A stretch of DNA of 64,000 nt from Forficula auricularia (GCA_024734495.1 JALMQS010000841.1:1994749-2058748); one strand, 5' to 3'. Counted from the first letter of the stretch, positions 1-12,440 are shown. Made by a program: numbers and translations. Notes: generated from the sequence alone by a model not told the origin.

Positions 1-210
1 AGTAATCGAACAAATGCATTCGCCAAATCGTTAATTCTAGTTCTAGAGACTTGAGGTCTCTTCACGGCTCTGTCTTTCCGGCGACATATAACATTCAGTC
101 TTTCAGGACCCGCAACTATAGGTACCTTCAACTCTGACCCAATCCCTGAAATTTATTTCACTATTCAAGGGTCTATCCCGGAACAAAGGTTGAACCTTTT
201 TAATACATCT
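1..210 (+). mobile_element. LINE fragment (3' end of a jockey-like retroposon)
   Basis: The DNA resembles the end of the reverse-transcriptase ORF at 13400-13590: a degraded equivalent of the domain reading SRDWSSLPVTVFPATYN and SRIHRYLQL, out of frame. It is cut by the window edge. Confidence 0.6.
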
Positions 211-465
211 TCTTGTATCAATTATATAAACGTTGTATATATAATTATAAAAAAAATGTTTTACGAGACAAATATTAGATATCGATTTGAAAATTATTTT
301 GAAAACTTTAAAATAATTACTTTGGATGAAAGATGATAAAACTACTAAGTCCTCGGTATGGGAGATCTACTCACTTGAACGCTTTTTATTATTATCAATA
401 TTTTGAATAAAAAATTAATATAAAATTTTAATAAACAACAAATTTTATTTGAAAAAACGTATTAA

Positions 466-600
466 GGAGGTTCTTTCGCGACAATCCACACAAAAAGTTT
501 TAGCCTCGTAACCACTCTATAAATATGAACGGAACTAAAATTTTAGGTTATGTTTTTTTAACGTGACTGTAGCACTCACACTACGAAATCTCTATATGGA
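466..600 (+). mobile_element. End fragment of a piggyBac-like repeat
   Basis: TTAA at 462-465 is followed by ggaggttctttcgcgacaat, and the same stretch recurs at 33741-33850. The end resembles the termini of the TTAA-flanked elements at 35809 and 59407. No matching right end was found. The remaining DNA from 210 to 2100 is AT-rich with no gene or other clear feature. Confidence 0.45.
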
Positions 601-2105
601 TACACACATACTTGCAGGATCGTTTCCAAGCCATTGTGCTTATATCCCCTAAAAATAATCGCCTAAATATGTTTTTTTTTGTTTTTTATCAAAACTACGA
701 GGTAAATAATTTCGATTTTTTTTTTAAGTTACTCTGAATATATTATTCTAACAAATATTAGTTTTTCTTCAAGATGGTGAAAGTCCTTCAATGAAAAAAA
801 TAAAATAATGATCATATCCCCACCCTTTCCCTATCTACCCTATGTAAAAAATGTCATATTTAATTGCAATTATTTCATGTTTGGTGTGGTAAATCGTCTT
901 CAAATTTTAACAGTATGTGTATTATGCTTTTAATGACTTATATTCCAAGTTTCAAACACTTCTTGAATTTTTGCATTTGTGAAAGAACTAACTTAATTCA
1001 TTTTATTATAAAATTATCGAGTTTTTTTCGCTGTTGAGTGTGTAAAGTAATTTTAAAATTTGTTGTCAATGGAAATAAAATTACTGAAGTTCTTCAAACC
1101 GAGCTCAATTCTCCAGTCAAATGACCACGCTCTATAAAATTCTGACAACATGAGCCCCATGGAAATTGCGCAGACCATGTGGGAACGAATATATTTAGCC
1201 TAATAGGTACTCGGTTCGAATTGAGCGGAATTCGACAAGTCTGAACAAAGTTTTAACGCAATTGAAAACCAACGATTTATTTATAATAATTATATTTGTA
1301 TAATACACCATTTTATAATCTAGTTCACTTTTCGCACAAGGCAGCGTTTTGCCACGTCACGGCTCTGATAAGGACGAAGAAAGAGAATCGCTAAAACTTT
1401 CTAAACATTCATAAAAGTTTAAAATGATTAGAATAATGGCAAAGTTAGTATAAAAAACTAATCAAATACCAATGATAATATCAATTTTTTTTTTAGATTT
1501 AGCACAGATGAGATTTGCACTGATGTCTAGGTACAATATATATCTGGTAATATTATTTTTTCAGATTATTTTTAAAAACTTTTTTATATTATTAATTTTT
1601 GATAAAGAAATGAAATTATCCATTTTTATATTACAAATATTTTCATAAGTTTATATCTGAAGAGAAATATGGAGAAATAAAAATATAAGAATATAAATAT
1701 ATATACTAGACCATATCATACGCACACAATACTCACAAATTCACGCACTAATGTATTATTTATAAGAGTAAATACAAATAAATGGTTTAGTTTTTATTTT
1801 AATTAAAAAATAAATTCTGAAAGAATTAATTAAACTGTATTGTGACTTTTAGAAATTATTATTTAGTTGTAAATAAAATAAATTATAAATTTACTATATA
1901 AATATAAAAATATTTAAAAACACTCTAAATAGTCAGCAAAGAGTTAATTAATTTCGTTAAGAATTTATTTTTTAATAATTTTATTAATTTAAATAACAAT
2001 ATTTTTTTTTCTATTTACAGAGGACTCGAAATTGCAATGAACAGCGACTGTTTAGGGAAGTCTATAGCGAATGGAATCAGCGATTATAAATACTACAAGT
2101 TTTAA

Positions 2106-2544
2106 GGACGTTCCCTAATATAGCTCAGATGCATATCACTCTTTCCCCCTCTCTCACATGCGCAGTAAGACAAACATAATTTCACTGCGTCGTTTCTCAG
2201 ATCTGGCAACATTGCATTCTTCTGACACCTGTTGATTGTTTATTGTTCTAATGTATCATTCAAAAAAAATATATGAAGGAGATGAAGAAACAATTGTTAA
2301 ATTGTTTACCGAAAAATTAGAAAATAAGAAATCGCGAATAACTAGAAAAAAAGACATTATAACGAAAGTCTTAGATTTAAAAAAAAAATGCAAAATTCGC
2401 CAAAGATAAAAAATTTAAACAAAAAAAAAATAAAAAAATAATAAGAAAGTATTATCGGCTAAGAATAAATTATATATTGCTATATTTTATGTTAAAAATA
2501 AAAGAGTTTATGAAAATTCTATTACAAATTATATTTTAAAATGA

Positions 2545-2592
<48 letters not shown>

Positions 2593-3116
2593 ATATATGA
2601 ATTAAAATATACTACTACTTATTTGTCTTGAGTACTAATAAATGTTTTATTTGTTATAACGATTGACTTTTCATTTACACTGACCCAAAGTTAACTTATA
2701 TCTCAGAGCTACCCACATGTTCCAGGGCAGTGCGACGTTGCCATCTGCCACTTGTCATCCCAGGAGAGAAAGAATGAAAACCATCAAAATACTTTACTTT
2801 TAACATTTTTCAGACAAAACGAATACCGCTTGCTAATATTATTTTAACAGAAAAATATTTGTTATATCTTCAGCTAATGATTTTCAGTTTTTCAAAAAAA
2901 TTTCAAGAAAATTACGATTGTTATTTAATGAAACAGCTGAACATCAATCGGGATAGGGTTTGCGTGTTAAATATGTAAATTTCAATTGTCAATATCTTTA
3001 AATTTAGTGCCGCAAGGAGTATCGAAAAAAATTTCTCCTTATAAAGGACCCTTATATATATGTGTATTCAAATTTTTAAAAGAATTTCAAGAAAGTCGAT
3101 TTATTAGGGAACGTCC
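2106..3116 (+). mobile_element. piggyBac-like non-autonomous element with TTAA target duplication
   Basis: The element is bounded by TTAA at 2102-2105 and 3117-3120 and by perfect 15-bp terminal inverted repeats, ggacgttccctaata on both ends. TTAA duplication and GG-starting ends are typical of piggyBac-group elements. It holds no transposase, only AT-rich DNA with a long TA run at 2549-2600. It lies downstream of the attractin stop codon. Confidence 0.7.
2549..2600. repeat. (TA)n microsatellite
   Basis: About 50 bp of near-perfect TA dinucleotides inside the piggyBac-like element. Confidence 0.9.
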
Positions 3117-3837
3117 TTAAATAAAAAGATGATATTATAATAATATTTCAAGTTGATTAATAAGATGAGCGAAAGCAGACGCTGTTCAATGCTGTAATTT
3201 TTTTATTTACCTAAAACTTATGTAATAGGCTCGCAGTGGTTTAGCGATTTTTAAATTAAATAAATAGTTTTAATATTATGAGTCAGAGGATGAGCATAAC
3301 GGCTGGTATAAAAATCCCGAAAAATTGAGGGTGTGTTTTTTTCTATGTACACCAGTCAGTCCAATCAACTTCCACCAGTGAATAATTTATTCCTCAGATA
3401 ACGAGGAACATTCGTTTATTGTTTTTTTTTTGTTTGCTTTTTTTTTCTTTAAATACATTTTTTTATAAAATTATAAAAAAAATTATTGGATAATACAATA
3501 ATGAAAATTAAAAACAAAAATTATATTAACTATAAATAAATAAATTTTCTATGCAAAGAAATCACATTTAAAATTAATATAGCTTTAAGATATATTTGGA
3601 CAATCTCATTTATCAGATCATTTTTTAGTTATAGATTCATATTTATTATTGCATGGTACGATTACTCGTATATAATTTGGCAAGAATAAAATATAATAAA
3701 TAAATAAATTCCTTAAAATTCATTGAATTTATATATTTTAAATTATTCCAAAGGTACCCTTCGATTGATTTGAAAATATAATAATTTTTAAAGAGTTAGG
3801 TGAAACATTTTTAATAAAAAGTAAGTAAAAGATTCAA

Positions 3838-4230
3838 GGTAGGTTTCACAAAATCAAACAAATATACTCCTGATGATGGGCTCGTAACCCGAAATATATA
3901 TCGAGATAAAACTCAAAATATATAAAGTAAAGAAAATTTTTTTTGGAACTTTTTAAATTTTTTTTTTTTTTTATAAATATAAAATACTAGGTAGGTGACA
4001 CTAAGTGTCCTTTGTGAACTCCTGAATATGGGCTTACACTCCGAAATATATATTAAGTCGTGCTAAACAAGCATCTGATCTTTTATTTATGTGAAACCTA
4101 CCTAGTATTTTATATTTATAAAAAAAAAAAAAATTTAAAGTTAAAAAAAAATTTTTTTAAATTTAAAAAAAAATTTCAAAAAAATTTTCTTTACTTTATT
4201 TAATATGTTTCACCAAGAACCTACACCATT
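3838..4230. repeat. Foldback element carrying hammerhead-like motifs
   Basis: The left arm begins aaggtaggtttcacaaaat and the right side holds the inverted gtgaaacctacctagtattt and, further out, atgtttcaccaagaacctac. Related blocks occur at 11105-11215, 13690, 14950-15190, 20455-20580 and 39665-39915. Two hammerhead-like cores occur in this copy, one intact (3867-3905) and one decayed (4020-4055). Confidence 0.6.
3867..3905 (+). ncRNA. Hammerhead-ribozyme-like motif
   Basis: The conserved core is complete: CTGATGA at 3870-3876, helix II GGG/CCC, and GAAA at 3891-3894. Helix III is an AT-only stem with almost no loop, ending in the cleavage triplet ATC. Helix I starts CTC (3867-3869) paired with GAG (3903-3905). 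This is the type I layout with a minimal helix III known from Penelope-like elements and retrozymes. Activity is inferred, not shown. Confidence 0.65.
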
Positions 4231-5394
4231 CTCCCTTAACAAAATCAAAACATATATTTATATTTGTTTCATTTTGGGAAACCCACCTTGAAACCTTTAC
4301 TTACTTTTTATGAAAATATAATGGTAAATATCAATGAATTCGAAAACTAGACTTGTTTTTTCTGTAAAATAAAATTTGATTTTAGAGGGTTTTAGTCAGT
4401 TATACAAGCTGCCCTAAAAATGTGATACTTCAGAAAAAATAATTTTTTTTTCAGATAAATAAACAATTCAGGGTGAGTAGACACAGCGGTAATAATATAA
4501 GTCCGTAAGGAAGGTACAGCGAGCATTCGGTGAAGACGAGATTACAAGGGAGGCGAGACAATTTCAGAAATTTCAACTTTTTTACTTTATCCATCCATAG
4601 CGAAGTATTTTAAGGGTGCGAACAATAAAAAACGATAGAATCTCTAATATAAGAAATTCTATAAAATCTTTTAATATTTAAATAAAATAAATAATTGTAT
4701 TTAATTATAAAAGAATCAAAATCAAATATAAATTATCGTAAAATAAAAAAAAAATTAAATATCTTTAAAGCATTTTTTTATATATATATATATATATATA
4801 GGTATATATAAAAAAATACAATTTCCAATGCATATTATAATTTATAATACACTGTTAAATAAATATACAATAAATAATATTTAAATAAATTCTATCTAAT
4901 TTTTTTAAAATATAATAAAATTATACAAAGATTGATCATTGGGAAAATTATAGTTCGAGTTAGACTAGCTATAAAAGTATATTAATTGAAATTTTCTATT
5001 AAGTACACAATGTTTAAAAATTAAAATATTTTTTTGTCGAGAGTGCAAGAGTTGTTGATTTTTAAGTTTGAATCAAAGAGGGTGTCCTCTTTTTGATTCA
5101 AATAAATATACACACATATACATAATTGAAGATATAGCTATAATTTTATTAGTTAGATTATAGATTCGAAGGCTTGGCCTTGATGTTATTTTTTTAATAC
5201 TTAATTTATAAAATTATTATTTAAAATCTTTTTAAAGAAAATTTTAAGATGAAGACTAAGTCTTCGAAACTCTAGTCTCTAACAAATAAAATTATATATT
5301 TATTCGTATATAGAAAATAAAAAAATGTATTGATTGTTTATATAAAGGATAAAAATACAAATCTTTTACAAAACACAATCTAGAATACGTTTAT

Positions 5395-5535
5395 TTAAAA
5401 GCCAAACGTTTCGGTAGAATTTCTCCTTTTATCAATGGAAAATATCCATTATCCATTGATATAGGGAGAAAATATCCATTATCCATTGATACAAGGGAGA
5501 AATTCTCCCGAAAGGTTTGGCGTAAATAAGCGTAT
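5395..5535. repeat. Short foldback with decayed hammerhead-like arms
   Basis: The arms aagccaaacgtttcggtag and its inverse cccgaaaggtttggc flank a tandem of gaaaatatccattatccatt. Each arm resembles a hammerhead core, but the first box reads ATTGATA instead of CTGANGA, so the motif is probably dead. Confidence 0.45.
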
Positions 5536-6986
5536 TTTAGATTGTTTTTTATAAAAGATTTATATTTTTATCATTTATTCGTATATATATTCATTATGTA
5601 TATGTTTATTTACATCAAGCAGACGCCGTCTTGGATTTATTTTTGAAAAATAATGTTTAATCAGCTATTTCTAAAGTCTTTTTCAATTGAAGATAGATGT
5701 ATATAATCTATATTTTGAAATGATAAGTGACTTATATTAAGTAATATTAATATAAACTGCATTAGATATTCATTCTCCCCTTTTGCTTGTTTTTTAAAGC
5801 TGAATAAAATTATTTTCAGAAAGGGCACGATTTCGACCTTTCAAAAGAAATCGAACGAGCATGAGGGATCAAAAATATAGAGATTGATAAAGTGGGGTTT
5901 CCGTAAGATCAAATATATAGAGATTGATAAAGTGGGGTTTCCGTACTGTCGGAACAAGATCTTCAATCTTAAATAATAAATATTTGTGATTCTCTGTCTT
6001 TAAATCTGACAACCCTTGAAAATGGTTTCAGTTTTGAAGACGGAATGTTATATACTTGAAAGAAAATTTCATTTAAATATCTATTCTCATGAGGGATAGT
6101 CAAACAAAAACAAAAACTTTCCAAATAATCAACCTGGCCACTAAAGCTTTAACATTTAACAAAATAAAGAACAATAATTTATAAGAAAATATTTCTTGAA
6201 TATTTTTTCTCAAATTTATCCTTAATAATATATATATATTCGTTTAACAATATATTTCTTGAAATATAACAACCATTTTGGGTTATTATCATTATTATTA
6301 ATAATATTATTATTGAATGGACTGACTTGAGCGCGCTATAGGGCAGTGTAAGATCCAGATTAGGAACTAAAATATTGCTCCGAATTAGAAGTGGTTTTAT
6401 AAATAAATTTCATTTAATTTAAATTCAATTAAATAACAGATTATTATTCCATATTTATAAAAAAAAATATATAAGTTAACGGACTATTTCTAAATAAATA
6501 TCAATGGGTAATGGAATATTATGATTATTAAAATAATGAAATAATAATATTAAAAATAATAAACAATAATTATAATTGATAAAATTTGGGAAGTATCAGT
6601 CAAATTATTATGTCTTTACCTTTCATAAAAGTGAGATCCAAAACATGAGCTAATTTAATTGGTTTGAAAACAAACAGTTCTGGAATGGCTTAAGTTCCGA
6701 ACAAGCGTTAAAGTTAATTAAAAAAAAAAAGAAAAGAAAATGAATTCAGCAAGAAAAGAAGAGAGTGTAGACTAGAGAAATGAAATAAGTCTTTAATATT
6801 GGTTTCAAATGCTTTCTACTTTTTCTTGCTGAATATCCATAGTAAATGAGAGTTAAAGAAGGAAAATAGGACTTACGTTTAAATATACTTCAAGTTATTT
6901 AAGGCATTCAATCGATGGAGTATTTTGGAATTTGGCATTCACATACACATCGGATAAGGATGGTTATTGGTTAAAAAGCATGAATT

Positions 6987-7138
6987 CTAGATACAACTAT
7001 CCGGATGTTGACTGGTGAGCCCCTTGCGTCCCCCTGCTTTTCCTTTTCCATCCCCTTTTCCCCCGGCGGTCGGATCGGCTCCACTCGGTTTACGCGGATT
7101 TCCCAAAGTCACGAGGGCTGAAGCGATGGCTAAACCAG
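6987..7138 (-). CDS. ATRN: Attractin last coding exon and stop codon
   Basis: A 152-bp exon (residues 1137-1185 and stop TAG at 6987-6989). It starts GLAIASALVTLGNPRKPSGA and ends HPDSCI, matching vertebrate SGLAVASALVDIS and the extreme C-terminus PGTCI. The middle is a Gly/Lys-rich run (GGKGDGKGKAGGRKG) with no vertebrate counterpart; its GC content is well above the surroundings. The acceptor is tttttttcag. The 3' UTR continues below 6987; I could not fix its end. Confidence 0.92.
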
Positions 7139-7929
7139 CTGAAAAAAATATATGGGTGTATGAGACATATGGTCAATAAGATATTGACAAAATATACTAT
7201 GATATATTCTTCAAACTTTAACATTAATTAAATAAATGTAATATTATCAATAAATTATTTTTTATTTATTTTAAGCAGTTTCGTTCACCAGTGGTTTTCC
7301 ATCTTCAGTAATAATAAGTAGCATTTTAGTTTTTTCAACCAAATGAATTAATATAAATATAATAAATAAAAAATAATTTATTTAAATTATTTAATTTATT
7401 TTAATAGTGCGACAAAAAAACTTAAGATTTCTAGAGAAAATCTCCGATTGTCATCTATGAATTTTATTATGAATAATTTTTATTGGCTGTTAGAAAGCTT
7501 GTATCTATAACTTTTAAGAAGATAGGTAGGTGTTGGTTCAAGGTGAAACATTTTTTAATAATAAAAAATTTTCACATAAATTATGTATACAAAATTTTGT
7601 TGAGTTTGCTCCAAGGGCAAGAATTTAAATATTTTTCGCGCCCCCCCCCCTTTTTTTGTGGGGGGGGGATTTTTTTAAACAAAAGTTGTCAGAAATTACA
7701 TCTCCTACAACTTTGCTCATTATAACATTTGCCGTAGAGTTAATAGTTTAGGAGTTATTTGATAATTTTTATTCGTGCGCCCTCCAAACCCCCTTTTCGG
7801 GTCAAAATATCAAAACGTTATATAGCTAAAAACGTAAGTTAGAAGACATCTGATATAAATATGAGATTTCATAATAATTCCTTCAGGTGTTTTGGCGTTA
7901 ATCGTGAGCAACTTTTCGCGAAAACCACG

Positions 7930-8003
7930 GAGACGTGCAGACATACATACAGACAGACATACCGACATACATGCAGACATACGTACAGACATACATATAG
8001 ATA
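7930..8003. repeat. (ACAT/ACAG)n microsatellite
   Basis: Repeated acagacat-type words (for example cagacatacatacagacaga) over about 70 bp, in the intron between the last two coding exons. Confidence 0.8.
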
Positions 8004-8266
8004 ATTTTTCACTAAGATCACATTGTCCCTAAAAATGTAAATTCTTTTTAATTAGAAATCATATAGTTTAAATTTAAATAGAGAATCTAGTGAGAGTTTC
8101 GGGTTTTGAAGTTTTTAAAATTTTCAAAATTCAGACCAGAAGTCTGCCTTAAGTTCAACCGCTTTTAGTCGACTTTTACGTCAAGCAGGAGATTCTGTGG
8201 ACCTATTCTAGCCCCGATTCAGAGCGGAAGAGCTTTTTTAATTGATTTGTTGTAATCTGTCTAATG

Positions 8267-8601
8267 AAGTGATTCTCAACCACTGTGCCGCGGAACTTTA
8301 GTGTGCCGCGATATTCTTTTAGTGTGCCGCCACAGCTAGGCAGCGGTCTCACCCGAATTCATAATTATTTTTTTTTTTACATTTCTTTATCAAGTGACAC
8401 TAAAAATCCAAATATTTATTTGATCATTTGAACTAAAGAGTTAGTAACATTTTACAGAATGCAAAATGTCCTATGATAATTTTATAGGTACATCAAATAA
8501 ACCAAATAAAATTCTATTAATTTATTTTATTGTCAGTGTGCCGTCAAATTTTTAAATTATTAAAAGTGTGCCGTGACAAAAAAAATGGTTGAGAATCACT
8601 G
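8267..8601. mobile_element. Non-autonomous hAT element with 8-bp target duplication
   Basis: A perfect 8-bp duplication GTCTAATG (8259-8266 and 8602-8609) flanks inverted ends agtgattctcaaccactg and ggttgagaatcactg. Inside, gtgtgccgcg/gtgtgccgtg words recur. Ends of this kind (CAGTGATTCTCAACC) belong to hAT elements of the Charlie/SPIN group. It has no transposase. A second, isolated end of similar type (aaggttgagaatcgttgcc) lies at 8780-8800. Confidence 0.8.
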
Positions 8602-9001
8602 GTCTAATGTAAATTATTTTCTTTATTCGATTTAAAATATTTAATTTTGAGTTATATTAGAAAAAATTCAGTAAAGTAATTAAAAATAGAAAAGATACTA
8701 GGACAAAAATTATAGTATAGGTATATAATACAGATATATTTTCTTTGTGATATAAAAAAATTCTAATTTAGTTTTGGGCTACGAAAAGGTTGAGAATCGT
8801 TGCCTTGAAGCGTTATTTTTTTGGGCTTTCTCGGCTATTTTACGATACTTTATATTAATAAATAAATAAATAAGAAAGAAAAATACATTTTGCAACAGTG
8901 ATTAAAAAAGATATCAATAAATCTAAAATTAAGAGAGATATCAAAATAAAAAAATTTGCAAATATTGTTTTATCAAATAAAATGATGATAATCTTTAATA
9001 C

Positions 9002-9116
9002 CTGATTGACCTGATGGTGTATGCATTTCGCCACCCGTTGGCAGCCGAATAAGAAGAGAGAGGACGGCTGCACGATTCCCGCAACATGGCTCAAGCGCAA
9101 TTGGACTCGGTGAATC
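9002..9116 (-). CDS. ATRN: Attractin exon: tail segment ALEPCCGNRAAVLS
   Basis: A 115-bp exon (residues 1098-1135): DSPSPIALEPCCGNRAAVLS then LLIRLPTGGE and a final GQS. Vertebrate attractin has PIALEPCFGNKAAVLSVFVR then LPRG and GQS, so this is the conserved tail block. The acceptor is ttttaatcag and the donor is TCAG|GTATTA. It sits in otherwise repeat-rich intron DNA. Confidence 0.92.
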
Positions 9117-9429
9117 CTGATTAAAACAATTTCAATTTAAAATAGAATTATAAATAACCTAGAGTACATTGATCTCAAGTGGAGTTGTGAATTTGGGTTC
9201 TATATATGTAAAATGAAGGCAGAACGAAGACAGTAATTAAAATTGATCAGTTGAAATAACTTGTTTACAGGGTAATGATTCCAAATGTAAAACGTCTGCT
9301 CGAGATAAATTTTGCGTGTTTTTGTGACTTGGGTGAGTAGTATATAATCCTCAATTCCACTCTTTAAAAATTTATTATAAATGTTAAAACAAAAATTTAA
9401 AACATGCAATAATCTTTTCCAGTTGACGT

Positions 9430-9489
9430 GCACTGATGAAGAGCAGCGGTGAAGCGCTCGAAACGTTGTAAAATAGCGATTACGTCTGC
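9430..9489 (+). ncRNA. Hammerhead-ribozyme-like motif with full stem III
   Basis: CTGATGA at 9433-9439 is followed by helix II GAGC...GCTC and GAAA at 9460-9463. Helix III pairs ACGT (9463-9466) with ACGT (9482-9485) around a 15-base loop and ends in GTC. Helix I has GCA (9430-9432) opposite TGC (9487-9489). The following DNA (9500-9595) matches, inverted, the repeat at 45980-46140, so this is part of an interspersed element. Confidence 0.65.
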
Positions 9490-10172
9490 CCAAAATAAAG
9501 TATTAAATAGAAGTTGGCTTTTATTTCAACTTTTTATTTTCCCATAACTAACCCCTTAGCCAATTCATTAAAATAAAATAGGGCCACCAAACACGGTCGT
9601 TTTAAATTAAAATAGAAAGTTTTATCAAATATCTTGAAGAATATTTTTATTATTCGGTATGCCCAGCAGGCTGTTGGCCGAGCCTAATATTGAATTCACG
9701 CAAAAATTTTAAAAATATTTTTTTTCTCATTGTGTTTAAAAAAAAAATTCTGAAACATGAACAAAAATTATTTTCAACCATGATTTTTTTATAAATTAAA
9801 AAAAAAGAGAGGAATTCAGCCAGTAAAGGAAGCCTCTGTCAAATAAACAACCCCCAATTATAGAAATTATCTCCGCTTTAATTAGGTAAGGCCGAGGGAC
9901 CTACTTCCACTTTCATTTCCAGGTAGAAGACAATAGATGAAGGTGCATTATCTAATGAATTTCAAAATAATTCCAAAGTGTACACCTAATTCCAATCGTG
10001 GTTCACCCCTCGGATAAGGCCATCTTCAGTTCTAATGAGAATATTTGCAAACTCAATACATTTGTTAAACAATGAGTGCAGATAAGAGTTGTTATGTATT
10101 ATAAAAAACAAAATTATATATAACATATAAAATGTGTTCATAGGTCTTAGAATGCCCTCTACTTAATGTGGG

Positions 10173-10200
10173 GAAGTCTCAAAAGCGCTTTTGAGACTTC
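10173..10200. repeat. 28-bp perfect palindrome
   Basis: The sequence gaagtctcaaaagc and its exact reverse complement meet without a spacer, in the intron between the last tail exons. Confidence 0.85.
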
Positions 10201-10251
10201 ACCATATTAATTAACTATTATTATCATTTCTATCTATAATTTGTATTAATT

Positions 10252-10615
10252 TGAAAGTTTATAATAGGAAAATAAGGAGAAGTTTTTATGTGTGACTCTT
10301 TTATTTATCAGCCAAAGTTTCGTAGACTTTGCCGATTTCTTCAGGTAACGAAGAAGAAAATTGAAGGAGACAATAAAATAATTTTTAATTTATAATTCCA
10401 GCAGAAGACACACTCTTTTATTGTCTCCTTCAATTTATAAAAATTCTGCTACTCTCGGCAAAAAGAAACTTTCAATAAAAAGCAAATTTAGATGAATGTG
10501 TGACATGTCTATTTGAAGTCCTGAAGAAGTCGGCAAAGTCGACGTAACGGTGGCTGATAAATAAAAAAGTCACACATAAAAACTTGTCCTTATTTTCCTA
10601 CTATAAACATTCATA
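10252..10615. repeat. Foldback element with paired hammerhead-like remnants and nested inverted repeat
   Basis: The outer arms (10252-10350 and 10518-10612) are inverted copies containing ttatttatcagccaaagttt and its counterpart. Each carries a damaged hammerhead core (CTGAAGA with GAAA or GTAA). An inner inverted repeat is built from aaggagacaataaaa, a word also found at 15788, 36545 and 50283. Confidence 0.6.
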
Positions 10616-10747
10616 TTAATTAACATATGCCCTATTATTTGAACTCTTCTATTCTTCTAACTTGTAGCACCACTTTTCAAAAGCCTCCAACTTTCCCAAT
10701 GTTATATGTGAACACTCTAGTATTAACTTTGAAAATGAATAAATTAC

Positions 10748-10993
10748 TTTTTTTCGTTTCCGAAGTGTGGTTGTTCCAGAGGTAGCCAGAGTCGCGGATC
10801 CTACGATGGCTGGAGAAGCTGCGGTGCTGTCGGTAACCACAGCGGCGGTGGTATCTCCAGTTGGAGAGAAGTTATTTGGCGCCGATGGGACATTTGGACT
10901 TAAATCGGGACCAAGTTTCTCGCGACGTTCTATTTCGACAAGAACTTGCGAGAAAGGACGACTCGCCATTTGTTCCATTTCAACAAATAAACG
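10748..10993 (-). CDS. ATRN: Attractin exon: cytoplasmic tail with MASRPF motif
   Basis: A 246-bp exon (residues 1016-1097), phase 0 at both ends. It starts RLFVEMEQMASRPFSQVLVE; MASRPF (1024-1029) is the motif shared by attractin and MEGF8 tails and tied by published work to MGRN1-family ubiquitin ligases. The rest, from ERREKLGPDLSPN to a basic RKRKK, is rich in Ser, Thr, Ala and Pro and is longer than the matching vertebrate stretch. The donor AAA|GTAATT is weak, but continuing past it loses similarity, and the next exon restores it in phase. Confidence 0.88.
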
Positions 10994-11158
10994 CTGAAAC
11001 CAAAGAAATAATGTAGGTACTTGTTTCTTTCCTGATTTGAAATTAAACTTAATCTAAATAATCTTCTGCATATATTCAGTGGAAGTAAATTAGAGTAAAT
11101 AAAATTGCAAGGTAGGTTTCACATAACTAAAACAAATAATATATATTTTGAGTTTTAT

Positions 11159-11199
11159 CTCAATATATATATTTCGGGTTACGAGCCCATCTTCAGGAG
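11159..11199 (-). ncRNA. Hammerhead-ribozyme-like motif
   Basis: On the minus strand, CTC, CTGAAGA (11196-11190), helix II TGGGC...ACCC, GAAA (11175-11172), an AT-only helix III and GAG follow in the hammerhead order. It is the same family as the motif at 3867. It lies just upstream (in gene sense) of the MASRPF exon. Confidence 0.6.
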
Positions 11200-11311
11200 T
11201 TAACATGGAAAACTGAATACAAAATTAGAAAGATGTTTACAGGTAAAAATTTTGATAAGAAAAGTCGTGGGGGGAAAGAGATAGAGAAGATTTTATTTAT
11301 AGAAAGATTAA

Positions 11312-12026
11312 GGTACAAGGTAGTAACAATAGTAGCAAAAAGTTAATGCTAGAGTATATAGAACACACAATAAGTATTCATAATTCATAAGCCCAAAACT
11401 TTTTGCTATTTATGTACCACTTCTAGCCAATCCCGTGCTCGTTTGACAAATCTGGCAACACTGTCCGAGCTTGTATATATTTTATCATAGAAATTTCAGA
11501 TAAAGTACATTATAAAGGGAGATTTATAAAACAAAAAATTCTTAATAAATGATTAAAAGGAGTTGCGATAATGGATGAAGTGAAAAAACGTCAAAAAAAG
11601 TACAAAAGTTAATCCACTTTTTAGGTTAAATACATGCTTTGTTGCCAGCTTGTTTTTAGTGTAAATTTTTTATTATACATTTTTCATTATTTATTCGTTA
11701 TTATATCAGAAACTGCGTTGTAACTATGAATTAAAATTTTCTTAAAAAATGTATTAGTTATTGTTTAATGTTGGTTTAGTTTTTTATAACAATGGTAAGA
11801 AGAGTTTCTTAATTATAATTAAATATGTATGTAAACTTTCCGGTATCCCGTATAGTGCAATGTATAAGAGTCTGAAAAATTTTATCTTTGGAATTTAATA
11901 TCTCCGGAACTATTTATATTGTTCATAAATTTCGTTTTGGCACCAATCGATGCACAAGTATTTAAATAATAATCTGTCTAAATTTCAAAAAAATCCTAAG
12001 AAAACCCATATGGTGAAACAACTACT
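11312..12026. mobile_element. piggyBac-like MITE copy 1 (about 715 bp)
   Basis: Flanked by TTAA at 11308-11311 and 12027-12030. Internal words such as agcaaaaagttaatgctaga and gtccgagcttgtatatattt are shared with the copies at 35809 and 59407. The right end reads gaaacaactactttaa. The left end is slightly rearranged. Confidence 0.7.
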
Positions 12027-12280
12027 TTAAAATAAATCATTTGAGTCAATTACTAGTACCGTAAAATTGTTGTTTTTTTAAATGATTTTTTGAACCTATG
12101 TATATTTAATAATGTATGACAATGAAACCGATCAAACAATTGCCGGCATTTCTGGCTATTTTCTTCAAACTTTGTTAATAAATAAGCATTTAAGATAGTT
12201 TTTTGCAACAAGACATTAATTTTAGAATAAATTTCGAGGCCTCATCTAGTTATATATAAATAATAAATTTCTAAACTCAC

Positions 12281-12359
12281 CTGCCGTCTTCTATACATAT
12301 CATATTTTTGCTTAATTTTCCACAATATTGCAGCGGCAAGAAGTAAAAGAAGGAAACAG
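12281..12359 (-). CDS. ATRN: Attractin exon: transmembrane helix and stop-transfer basic cluster
   Basis: A 79-bp exon (residues 990-1015): CFLLLLLAAAILWKIKQKYD then MYRRRQ. Vertebrate attractin has CFLSLLLVAAVVWKIKQ followed by a basic run. The hydrophobic stretch from the previous exon through ILW makes one membrane helix of about 22 residues; the KIKQ and RRR residues mark the cytoplasmic side. The donor is CAG|GTGAGT, consensus. The serine codon AG|C joins it to the previous exon. The next frame over is a longer but false open frame. Confidence 0.92.
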
Positions 12360-12440
12360 CTAAAAATGAACGATTGAGATATGTAAAGAATAATTTATCA
12401 TTATTAAATATATCGAAAAAATAAACATTTATTGATTTAC

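Noticed and set aside
9985..10035. Additional hammerhead near ggttcacccctcgg and atcttcag
   Set aside because: CTGAAGA is present on the minus strand, but the GAAA box is absent and the stems do not pair.
10767..10997. Plus-strand ORF of 76 residues at the cytoplasmic-tail exon
   Set aside because: It is the antisense shadow of the MASRPF exon, which has clear family similarity and splice phases.
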